From contig CAYLPT010000220.1 in the NCBI GenBank assembly GCA_964385645.1, positions 1-12,946 on the forward strand: 12,946 bases of DNA, given 5' to 3'. Shown here one piece after another: positions 6,388-12,946 of this stretch. Every line of letters starts with the position of its first letter. The first letter of the stretch is position 1. The notes below the pieces were generated by a model. It was not told where the DNA came from. It ran no database searches and saw nothing but the letters and a program-made list of their open reading frames with translations. This DNA is from CAYLPT01 sp964385645. GTDB taxonomy: Bacteria > Armatimonadota > Hebobacteria > Hebobacterales > Hebobacteraceae. The position numbers and the translations under genes were made by a program.

Positions 6388-6896
6388 ACGAGCTCCTCCG
6401 CGCGACCGCCGAGTCTCTGCGCGGCCTGCCGCCGGAGTTCGTCGTGTTCATCGTCTCGGCGCTGCCCATCTTCGAGATCCGCGGCGGGGCCGTCGTCGGC
6501 CTTGTCCTCTTTCAGCTTCCCCCGGCGACTGTGCTGCTGTGGGGCTTTCTGGGCAACATCTCCTCCGTCACCCCCATCCTGCTCTTCCTGCAGCCTCTCT
6601 CCCGGTGGCTGTACCGCAACCGCCTCGCAGACCGCCTGCTCCACTGGCTGTTCGCGCGCGCGCAGCGGAAGGCCGATCAGATTGACCGCTGGGGTCCCCT
6701 GGGCCTGGTGATCTTCACCGCCATCCCCCTGCCCCTCAGCGGCGCTTGGACGGCCACCTTTGCCGCCATCCTGCTGGGCATCCGCCGGCGCCGCGCGCTG
6801 CCCTCCATCTACGCGGGGGTCATCATCGCGGGGCTCGCGGTGTCCTTGCTCACCCTGTTCGCCTCGGCCGGCGTACGCCGGGTCCTGGGGCTCTGA
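6384..6896 (+). CDS. PF06695 family membrane protein ('small multidrug export' family)
   Basis: Integral membrane protein of 170 residues, of the family annotated as putative small multidrug export proteins, whose transport role is poorly supported. Hydrophobic segments lie at about 18-45, 47-70, 105-130 and 140-160. Signature stretches are ALPIFEIRGGAVVGL (26-40) and FTAIPLPLSGAW (111-122), with the acidic/Arg pair of the first repeat and the PLP.SG.W pattern of the second. The GTG start overlaps the PHP stop as GTGA, so the proteins are probably translationally coupled. It ends the promoter-led three-gene unit. Confidence 0.85.
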   Translation: MNELLRATAESLRGLPPEFVVFIVSALPIFEIRGGAVVGLVLFQLPPATVLLWGFLGNISSVTPILLFLQPLSRWLYRNRLADRLLHWLFARAQRKADQIDRWGPLGLVIFTAIPLPLSGAWTATFAAILLGIRRRRALPSIYAGVIIAGLAVSLLTLFASAGVRRVLGL

Positions 6897-6956
6897 CAGT
6901 CGAAGCGCGGGTGTGGCAGGCGGGCGGGGCGCGGGCGCAGAATAGCTGGTGGTTGG

Positions 6957-6984
6957 CGGCGCCGGGGGCTGCGAGCCGGCGCCG
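6957..6984. other. Inverted repeat between the PF06695 gene and glyS
   Basis: CGGCGCCGG (6957-6965) pairs perfectly with CCGGCGCCG (6976-6984) across a 10-base loop. It lies within the 115-base gap before glyS, with no T-run. It could end the upstream transcript, form part of the glyS leader or be chance. The rest of the gap shows no convincing promoter. Confidence 0.3.
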
Positions 6985-7011
6985 TGCAGCATCCGAGGCG
7001 GGGTCCTCGAT

Positions 7012-9102
7012 ATGCCGCGTCTTGTCCTCGAGATCGGGACGGAGGAGCTGCCGCCGCGCTTTTTCGCGCCGGCGCTCGAGCAACTTCGCGCGGAGGGCGC
7101 GAGGCTGCTGGAGAGAGCGCGCCTTGCCCACGGCGAGGTGCGGGTCTACGGCGCGCCGCGGCGACTGGCCCTGATCGTAGAAGAGGTGGCTGAGCGCCAG
7201 GCGCCCGCCACCCGGGAGGAGCGGGGCCCGCCCGCGCGGGCGGCCTTCGAGGAGACAGGCCGGCCCACAGAGGCGGCCCAGGGGTTCGCGCGGCGCCACG
7301 GGGTGAGTGTGGACTCGCTGGTCGTGCGCGAGACGGAGCAGGGGGGCTATGTCTACGCCGTGATCGAGGAACCGGAGGCCCCGGCCGCGGAGGCGCTTGC
7401 CGAGCGGCTGCCCGCCCTTATTGCAGGCCTCTCCTTCCCCAAGATGATGCGCTGGGGAACCCGGCAGCTGCGCTTCGGCCGACCCATCAGATGGCTGCTC
7501 GCCCTCCTCGGGGAGGAGGTGGTGAGCTTCGAGCTCGACGGCCTGGCCTCGGGACGGCTCACGCGGGGGCACCCGACGCTTGCAGAGGGCATGGTCAGCG
7601 TGCCGGCTGCGGCCGAGTACGAGGCCGCGCTGGAGCGGGCCTGTGTGCTGGTGGAGCCGGCCCGTCGGCGGGAGGAGATCGCGCGGCAGCTTCAGGAGCT
7701 GGCGGAGGCGGAGGGGGCGCGGGTGGTGGACGGCGGGCTGCTCGAGGAGACGACGTTCCTCGTGGAATGGCCGACCGCGGCCTGCGGGGGATTCGACCCG
7801 GCGTTCCTGCGACTGCCGCGCTGTGTGCTGGTGGAGGAGATGGGGCACGTGCAGAGCTACTTCCCGCTGGAGGACAGAGAGGGGAGGCTGGCGCCCCGCT
7901 TCATCGCGGTGCGGGACGGGGGCCGGGACCACCTGGCGAAGGTGGTGGCCGGGTGGGAGAGCGTGCTGCGTGCGAAGCTCATAGACGCCGACTACTTCTT
8001 CCACGAGGACCTCAAGCGGACGCTTGCTAGCCGCGTCGAGGACCTCGAGGGCGTGGTCTTCCAGGAGCAGCTCGGCACGATGCGCGACAAGGTGGAGCGG
8101 GTGCGGCGGGTGGCGGCGGAGGCCGCGCAGCAGGCCGGCCTGGACGCCGGGGCGCGGCAGGCCCTGGACCGGGCAGCCCTGCTGTGCAAGGCCGACCTGA
8201 CGACACAGATGGTGGCCGAGCTGTCCGCCCTTCAGGGGGAGATCGGCCGGGAGTACGCGCGGGCCTCGGGCGAGCCGGAGGAGGTCGCGGCGGCGATCGG
8301 GGAGCACTACCGGCCGCGCTATGCGGGGGACGAGCCGCCGGCGACGATGCTGGGGCGGCTGCTGGCGGTCGCGGACAAGCTGGACACGATCGTCGCCTGC
8401 CTGTCGGCCGGCCTGGCGCCCACTGGCTCGGCCGACCCTTACGGGCTGCGGCGGGAGGCGGCGGGGGTGGTGGCGATCCTGCTGGGTCTGGATGCCTCGC
8501 TGTCGCTCGGGCGGCTGCTGGAGGCGAGCCTGGGGGCGCTGGAGCAGCAGGTTGGGCTGGCCCGGCCGGCCGGGGAGGTGCGCGAGTCGGCCGTGGACTT
8601 CCTCCGGCTGCGGCTCGAGACCTACCTGCGGGAGCCGCCGCCGGCCGGCGCGGGGGTGAGGCACGACCTGGCGGCGGCGGCCCTGGCGGTGGGCCTCGAT
8701 GATGTGCGGGAGGCCGCCGCGCGCGCCGTGGCGCTGCAGCGCGCGGCGGAGACGGAGGGCTTCTTGCCAACGGTGGTCGCCTCCACGCGCGTGAGCAATA
8801 TCGCGCGCGGGTTCACGGGCGGTGAGCCGGACCCGGAGCTCTTCGAGCACCCGAGCGAGAGGGCACTCTGGCAGTGCTACCGCCAGCTCTTGCCGGAGGT
8901 TGACCGGCTGACGCGCGCCCGGGACTACCTGGGGCTGCTGGAGCTGCTAGGGCGGCTGCGAGAGCCCATTGACCGCTACTTCGAGGATGTGCTGGTGATG
9001 TGTGAGGATGAGCGAGTGCGGCGGAACCGGCTGGCCACGTGTTGGGCGATCGTCCAGCTCTTCCGGCGCATCGCCGACTTCACCCTCGTCGTGCAGCAAT
9101 AG
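7012..9102 (+). CDS. glyS: Glycyl-tRNA synthetase, beta subunit
   Basis: Beta chain of the heterotetrameric bacterial glycyl-tRNA synthetase, which binds tRNA-Gly and works with the GlyQ alpha chain in the cytoplasm. The 696-residue length is normal. The N terminus reads LVLEIGTEELPPRF. Further family motifs are FGRPIRWLLAL, EEMGHVQSYFPLED, VLRAKLIDADYFFHEDLK and VFQEQLGTMRDKVERV. The HD-like block begins near residue 390 (CKADLTTQMV, then EHYRPRYAGDE, ADKLDTIV and PTGSADPYGLRREA). The C terminus is the anticodon-binding region (YFEDVLVMCEDERVRRNRLA). The frame extends upstream to 6949, but the ATG at 7012 fits the family start and has GGCGGGG eight bases upstream. glyQ usually precedes glyS, but here the upstream gene is unrelated and no glyQ is in the window. 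The next gene starts two bases after the stop. Confidence 0.96.
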   Translation: MPRLVLEIGTEELPPRFFAPALEQLRAEGARLLERARLAHGEVRVYGAPRRLALIVEEVAERQAPATREERGPPARAAFEETGRPTEAAQGFARRHGVSVDSLVVRETEQGGYVYAVIEEPEAPAAEALAERLPALIAGLSFPKMMRWGTRQLRFGRPIRWLLALLGEEVVSFELDGLASGRLTRGHPTLAEGMVSVPAAAEYEAALERACVLVEPARRREEIARQLQELAEAEGARVVDGGLLEETTFLVEWPTAACGGFDPAFLRLPRCVLVEEMGHVQSYFPLEDREGRLAPRFIAVRDGGRDHLAKVVAGWESVLRAKLIDADYFFHEDLKRTLASRVEDLEGVVFQEQLGTMRDKVERVRRVAAEAAQQAGLDAGARQALDRAALLCKADLTTQMVAELSALQGEIGREYARASGEPEEVAAAIGEHYRPRYAGDEPPATMLGRLLAVADKLDTIVACLSAGLAPTGSADPYGLRREAAGVVAILLGLDASLSLGRLLEASLGALEQQVGLARPAGEVRESAVDFLRLRLETYLREPPPAGAGVRHDLAAAALAVGLDDVREAAARAVALQRAAETEGFLPTVVASTRVSNIARGFTGGEPDPELFEHPSERALWQCYRQLLPEVDRLTRARDYLGLLELLGRLREPIDRYFEDVLVMCEDERVRRNRLATCWAIVQLFRRIADFTLVVQQ

Positions 9103-9104
9103 CC

Positions 9105-10154
9105 ATGGAGAGGCCCAGGGAGGTCACAGAGCGCCTCGAGCTGGAGACTCTGTCTCCGCGCGCGGCCAAGAGCGCGCACACGCGGGGCAGGCGCCGGCCG
9201 GAGGCGAAGTGCCCCATCCGCACCGACTTCCAGCGGGACCGCGACCGCATCATCCACTGCAAGGCCTTCCGCCGGCTCACCCATAAGACACAGGTCTTCA
9301 TCGCGCCCGAGTACGACCACTATCGGACCCGCCTGACCCATACCCTGGAGGTGGCGCAGATCGCGCGCACCATCGCCCGGGCCCTGCGGCTGAACGAGGA
9401 CCTCACAGAGGCGATCGCGCTCGGCCACGACCTCGGGCACACTCCCTTCGGGCACGCGGGCGAGGCCGCGCTGGAGTCGGCCTACCGGGAGTTCGACGCA
9501 ACGGCGCGCTTTCGCCACGCGGAGCAGAGCCTGCGGGTGGTGGACGAGCTAGAGAGGGAGGGGGAGGGGCTGAACCTGACCGAGGAGGTGAGGGACGGCA
9601 TCCTGCGGCACAGCAAGGGGATGGAGGACCTGCCGGGCGATCCCGCCGCGCAGCCGGCCACCCTGGAGGGCCAGGTGGTGATGTACGCGGACCGGATCGC
9701 GTATCTCAACCACGACATAGATGACGCGCTTCGAGCCGGCCTGATTGCCCCTGGGGACCTGCCAGCAGAGGCGGTGGCGGTGGTGGGTGATCGGCACTCG
9801 GCGCGCATCACGGCGATGGTGGTGGACCTGGTGGAGGCGAGTCGAGAGGGGGAGCGTGTGGCGATGGGCGCGCAGGTAGCGGAGGCTACGAACCGGCTGA
9901 AGGACTTCCTGTGGGAGCGGGTGTACCGGGCTGGCGCGGAGGACCAGGCGGAGCGCGTGGAGCGGGCGCTGAGGCTGCTGTTTCGCTTCTACATGGAGCA
10001 TCCCGAGGAGGCCCCGGGCGGGCCGGAGGCAGCGCAGGAGGGTCGGGCGCGGCTGGCGCGGACGGTGTGCGACTATCTGGCCGGGATGACGGACCGCTAT
10101 GCGCTGCAGCAGCTCCGACGGCACTTCCTCCCGGAGCGCTGGCTGGGTGGGTGA
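9105..10154 (+). CDS. dgt: dGTPase-like HD-domain dNTP triphosphohydrolase
   Basis: Cytoplasmic enzyme of the deoxyguanosinetriphosphate triphosphohydrolase-like family, which cleaves dNTPs to deoxynucleosides and triphosphate and so tunes dNTP pools. It has 349 residues. The HD metal site is complete: Arg74-Leu77-Thr78-His79 (RTRLTHTLEV), GHDLGHTPFGH (His108, Asp109) and ADRIAYLNHD (Asp196). The N-terminal CPIRTDFQRDRDRIIHCKAFRRLTHKTQVF block spans about 36-65, and RHSKG is at 168-172. The size matches the bacterial short (non-E. coli) type. The ATG at 9105 lies two bases after the glyS stop and has no clear ribosome binding site, which suggests coupling to glyS. An in-frame GTG at 9039 inside glyS is less likely. 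In many bacteria this gene sits before dnaG and the main sigma factor; here a terminator-like stem-loop follows instead. Confidence 0.93.
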   Translation: MERPREVTERLELETLSPRAAKSAHTRGRRRPEAKCPIRTDFQRDRDRIIHCKAFRRLTHKTQVFIAPEYDHYRTRLTHTLEVAQIARTIARALRLNEDLTEAIALGHDLGHTPFGHAGEAALESAYREFDATARFRHAEQSLRVVDELEREGEGLNLTEEVRDGILRHSKGMEDLPGDPAAQPATLEGQVVMYADRIAYLNHDIDDALRAGLIAPGDLPAEAVAVVGDRHSARITAMVVDLVEASREGERVAMGAQVAEATNRLKDFLWERVYRAGAEDQAERVERALRLLFRFYMEHPEEAPGGPEAAQEGRARLARTVCDYLAGMTDRYALQQLRRHFLPERWLGG

Positions 10155-10201
10155 GCCGCGCGCGGCCTGCGCGGGACGATCGCGGCGGGGGAGCAGGGCC
10201 T

Positions 10202-10243
10202 CGCGCCGGGGCGGGGCGCCGCGACTTCGGCCGCCCCGGCGTG
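10202..10243 (+). terminator. Terminator-like stem-loop after dgt
   Basis: Bases 10204-10214 pair perfectly with 10231-10241 (11 base pairs, GCCGGGGCGG / CCGCCCCGGC core). A G-T and a C-G pair extend the stem to 10202 and 10243. The loop is 16 bases. A pyrimidine-rich stretch with some T (TGTCATTCCTCC) follows, weaker than a true T-run. It lies 48 bases after the dgt stop, in the gap before the esterase gene. A short palindrome GCCGCGCGCGGC (10155-10166) precedes it. Confidence 0.5.
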
Positions 10244-10268
10244 TCATTCCTCCTGGCGGTGCGCCAGA

Positions 10269-12212
10269 ATGTGCAGTGCGCCTCGAGTCGGCCGGGCCGT
10301 GAGAGCGCCTGGCTTGATCTTCCTCGCGGTCCTCAGCGCCGCGCTGATGGCTGGCGCCGGCGGCGGGGCGGGCGCGGCCGCGCCGCCTGAGGGCATCGAG
10401 GCACGCCCGCCCTCCGTGGATCCGGGGCCGGAGGGGGGCTACATCGCGACCGGGTGGACCTACCGAGCCTTCGTGGGCCCCGACGGGAACCTGCGCTCCC
10501 TGCGAGTGGGCGAGGTCGAGATGCTCGACGACCAGATCGCCATCTCCCTGGGGGCGTTCTTCTACGCGGTCGGGCCGGTCAGGCTGGAGCAGGTGTCCCA
10601 GCCCGGGCCGGGGTTGGTGGTGGCCACCAACGGGCCCTACACGGCCGAGTACCACTTCCACCGACGGGAGATCAGGCTGACGCTCCACAACCGCTCCGAG
10701 TCGCCGGTCTCGTACTTCGTCGTGCTGTCCCCCCAGGTCAGCGTGGTAACCAACCTGCGCACCCAGGAGGCGGCGGCCGCCCCCACGAGCGAGCAGTGGG
10801 ACGACGTGCGGCTGAGCGCGCCCAATGGGGCGTTCCTCGAGCTCACCGGCGGCGGGCGGCTTTGGGGTCCGTGGCTGGAGCGGCAGGTGTGGTGGGTGAA
10901 CCGGTTGGGGCCGGGGGAGTTCATCCAGTTGCGGATGCAGGCCGGCGTGGGCGATCCTCCTGCGCCGACACTGGAGCAGCTCGTCAGCCTGCGCGCCCGA
11001 CCCGCGGCCCCCGACGGGCTGACGCCAGAGGGCGGGCCGCTGACCTTCCTGGTCTCCATAGAGAACCGGAGCGAGCAGGGGCTGTCGGGTCTGGTCTCGA
11101 TGGAGCTGTCGGCGACGCGCGCCGAGCAGGTGGTCTACACGAGCCGGAGCGTGGAGCTCCCCGCAAAGCAGACCCTGGAGCTGCCCTTCGAGGCGCGGGT
11201 GGCGGAGCCCGACTTCTACCGCGCTCATTTCCTGCTGTCGGCCCAGGGGCGGGAGTTGGCGGCAGGCACCGCGGTGGCCGGGCATCGGCCGAGGGATATC
11301 CGGCCGGCGACCCGGCGCCCGCGCGACTTCCAGGAGTTCTGGGCCCGCCTGAGGCAGGAGGTGGGTGAAGAGCCGCCGCCCTACCAGATGGAGCTGGACC
11401 CGGCGCGCTCGCAGCCCGGGGCCGCGGTGTGGCTGATCCGCTTCGAGGGGTTCGGCGGCAAGACGCTTCACGGATGGCTGCTGCGGCCGGCGCGGCCGGC
11501 GCCGCGCCCAGCTGTGCTCTACCTATCGGGCTACGGCGCGCGGCCCATTGAGCCCCCGGTGGCCCTGGCGCGCGAGGGCTATGTGGTGCTCGCGATGGAC
11601 GTGCGGGGCAATCCGGTGGGCCGGCCCAGGCCCCGGCCCTTCGAGGACTACTGCACCGAGGGCATCGAGTCGCCTGACACCTATGTCTACCGCGAGATCA
11701 TCGGGCACTATCTGCGGGCCCTGCGGCTCCTGGAGGCGCGGCCGGAGACCGACCCCGCGCGCATCGGGCTGGTGGGCTTGAGCGAGGGAGGGGGTGTCGG
11801 GCTCATGCTGGCCGCGCTCCACCCGCGGGTGCGCGCGGTGGCCTCGGCCGCGCCGATGCTGTGCGACTTTCCCCTGTCCCTGCGCTCGGCGGGCTGGCCC
11901 TACACCGAGATCGCGCGCTACCTTCAGGCCCACCCCGAGCAGGCGGAGGAGGTGCGCCGGACGCTCTCCTACTTCGACGCCGCGAACTTCGCCCCCCAGG
12001 TCAGGTCGCCGGTGCTGCTCAGCGTCGGCCTCCTCGATCGAGTCTCCCTGCCGAGCGCAGTCTACGGCGTCTACAACCTGCTCCCGGGCCCGAAGGCGAT
12101 CCGGCTGCTGCCGGCGGCGGGGCATGAGGGCGGCGACGGGATCTGGGACTACAAGCTCCAGTGGCTCGCGGAGCAGCTTCAGCCCGGCGCGCCCGAGGCG
12201 GGGGAAGAGTGA
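10269..12212 (+). CDS. Secreted AXE1-family (acetyl xylan esterase-like) hydrolase with beta-rich N-terminal half
   Basis: Probable exported ester hydrolase, 647 residues. Residues 1-37 form a signal peptide (Arg-rich start, then APGLIFLAVLSAALMAG). Residues about 45-335 are beta-rich, with WTYRAFVGPDGNLRSL early and an Ig/CARDB-like stretch (LTFLVSIENRSEQGLSGLV). The AXE1 alpha/beta-hydrolase covers about 340-640. It opens with RPRDFQEFWARL, and its catalytic triad is Ser505 (GLSEGGG), Asp590 (GLLDRV) and His619 (GHEGGD); family motif APMLCDF is also present. Known relatives deacetylate xylan, other acetylated sugars or cephalosporin C, but the substrate here is unknown. The ATG at 10269 has GGCGGTG eight bases upstream. 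GTG at 10299 also gives a good signal peptide and would suit a weak possible promoter (GTGTCA 10241-10246, CAGAAT 10265-10270). The stop overlaps the rsmA start. Confidence 0.85.
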   Translation: MCSAPRVGRAVRAPGLIFLAVLSAALMAGAGGGAGAAAPPEGIEARPPSVDPGPEGGYIATGWTYRAFVGPDGNLRSLRVGEVEMLDDQIAISLGAFFYAVGPVRLEQVSQPGPGLVVATNGPYTAEYHFHRREIRLTLHNRSESPVSYFVVLSPQVSVVTNLRTQEAAAAPTSEQWDDVRLSAPNGAFLELTGGGRLWGPWLERQVWWVNRLGPGEFIQLRMQAGVGDPPAPTLEQLVSLRARPAAPDGLTPEGGPLTFLVSIENRSEQGLSGLVSMELSATRAEQVVYTSRSVELPAKQTLELPFEARVAEPDFYRAHFLLSAQGRELAAGTAVAGHRPRDIRPATRRPRDFQEFWARLRQEVGEEPPPYQMELDPARSQPGAAVWLIRFEGFGGKTLHGWLLRPARPAPRPAVLYLSGYGARPIEPPVALAREGYVVLAMDVRGNPVGRPRPRPFEDYCTEGIESPDTYVYREIIGHYLRALRLLEARPETDPARIGLVGLSEGGGVGLMLAALHPRVRAVASAAPMLCDFPLSLRSAGWPYTEIARYLQAHPEQAEEVRRTLSYFDAANFAPQVRSPVLLSVGLLDRVSLPSAVYGVYNLLPGPKAIRLLPAAGHEGGDGIWDYKLQWLAEQLQPGAPEAGEE

Positions 12213-12946
12213 CAGACGAGGCGCCCGCGCCGCCCGACCCGGCCTCGCCCTCCCAGCTTCGAGCCCTGTTCGCGAGGCACGGGTTCCGGGCCCGGCGGTC
12301 CCTTGGGCAGACCTTTCTCACCGATGCCAACATCGTCGCGCGGCTGCTCGACGCCGCCGAGATCGGCCCCGGCGACCCGGCCCTGGAGATCGGGGCCGGC
12401 GCGGGTGTGGTGACGCGGGCGCTCGCGCGGGCGGCCGAACGGGTGGTGGCGGTGGAGATTGACCCCCGGCTGGTGGCGATCCTCGCCGAGACCGTGCCGG
12501 AGGGGGCCGAGATCGTCCAGGCGGACGTGCTAACCGTGGACTGGGCGGCGCTGCTCGGGCCGCCGGGCGAAGGGCGCTGGAAGGTGGTGGCGAACCTCCC
12601 ATACGCGATAATCGGCCCGGCCATCGTGCGGCTCCTGGAGGCCTCCGACTGGGTCGAGCGCTTCGTCATCATGGCCCAGCGCGAGGTGGCCGAGAGGCTG
12701 GCGGCGCCGCCCGGGCAGCGGGCGCGCAGCGCGATCTCGGTGTTGGCGCAGGCCGCCGGCGAGGTCAGGGTGCTGCGGTCGGTCCCGCGCACCTGCTTCT
12801 ACCCCCGCCCGCGCGTGGACTCGGCGATCGTGACCATGGCGATCCGCCGGCCGGGGGCGGCCGCGGGCCTCGAGCCGGCATTCCAGCGGGTGGTGCGGGC
12901 GGGCTTCGGGGCGCGACGCAAGATGCTGCTCAACGCGCTCTCGGGG
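12209..12946 (+). CDS. rsmA: 16S rRNA (adenine-N6,N6) dimethyltransferase RsmA, partial at window edge
   Basis: SAM-dependent enzyme that dimethylates two adjacent adenines near the 3' end of 16S rRNA during 30S maturation. The 246 codons seen stay open to the last base. Family motifs are SLGQTFLTDANIV (31-43), LEIGAGAGVVT (59-69) for SAM, AVEIDP (81-86), QADV (104-107), the catalytic ANLPYAI (128-134), QREVAERL (157-164), FYPRPRVDSA (197-206) and FGARRKMLLNAL (233-244). The usual length is about 260-290 residues, so only the C-terminal tail is missing. The GTG start overlaps the esterase stop as GTGA. Oddity: the common GQNFL motif reads GQTFL. Confidence 0.94.
   Translation, partial: MTDEAPAPPDPASPSQLRALFARHGFRARRSLGQTFLTDANIVARLLDAAEIGPGDPALEIGAGAGVVTRALARAAERVVAVEIDPRLVAILAETVPEGAEIVQADVLTVDWAALLGPPGEGRWKVVANLPYAIIGPAIVRLLEASDWVERFVIMAQREVAERLAAPPGQRARSAISVLAQAAGEVRVLRSVPRTCFYPRPRVDSAIVTMAIRRPGAAAGLEPAFQRVVRAGFGARRKMLLNALSG

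Noticed and set aside
6850..8850. Minus-strand open frame of 666 codons opposite glyS
   Set aside because: It is a mirror of glyS with compositionally biased translation and no recognisable motif.
9549..11471. Minus-strand open frame of 640 codons across dgt, the gap and the esterase gene
   Set aside because: It spans two conserved plus-strand genes and the terminator-like stem-loop, and has no recognisable domain.
1..12946. tRNA, rRNA, CRISPR, insertion sequence or phage signatures
   Set aside because: I saw no cloverleaf-like sequence, regularly spaced repeats, transposase motifs or integrase genes. The genes look like ordinary chromosomal content.

Overview
The window is GC-rich bacterial DNA with eleven recognisable protein genes, the last cut by the window edge. 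I see no tRNA, rRNA, CRISPR array or mobile element. Starts are often GTG: by my start choices korB, gdh, the zinc-ribbon gene, the PHP gene, the PF06695 gene and rsmA all use GTG. Three gene pairs share a 4-base GTGA stop/start overlap. The host cannot be named with confidence. A two-subunit glycyl-tRNA synthetase, ferredoxin-linked 2-oxoacid oxidation and a secreted AXE1-type esterase would suit an uncultured GC-rich lineage such as Armatimonadota, but that is a guess.

Left part (17-4065). On the minus strand, korA (a fused gamma-alpha chain) and korB encode a 2-oxoacid:ferredoxin oxidoreductase. Divergent from them lies a glutamate dehydrogenase gene. If the oxidoreductase uses 2-oxoglutarate, the two units act on the same metabolite: Gdh makes 2-oxoglutarate from glutamate, and KorAB oxidises it to succinyl-CoA with reduced ferredoxin. 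The 270-base divergent region is the most structured non-coding DNA here. It has a strong bulged hairpin, two overlapping and mutually exclusive hairpins in the korA leader, a 10-base element repeated in inverted orientation near each gene, and a possible 9-codon leader ORF before gdh.

Middle part (4066-6896). A small secreted NTF2-like protein has a possible promoter. It is followed by a three-gene unit behind a near-consensus sigma-70 type promoter (TTGACA, 17 bases, TATACT). That unit encodes a zinc-ribbon protein anchored by one membrane segment, a PHP-family phosphoesterase and a PF06695 membrane protein. The zinc-ribbon gene has its ribosome binding site in the loop of a predicted hairpin.

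Right part (7012-12946). glyS (glycyl-tRNA synthetase beta) has no glyQ beside it and is followed at two bases by a dGTPase-family HD hydrolase, then a terminator-like stem-loop. A secreted two-part esterase (beta-rich N-terminal half plus AXE1 hydrolase) overlaps rsmA, the 16S rRNA dimethyladenosine transferase, which runs off the end.

Most genes are housekeeping or central metabolism. I found no obvious new defence or mobile system. The best leads are the divergent regulatory region, the missing cluster-ligand cysteine in KorB, the zinc-ribbon membrane protein and the orphan glyS.
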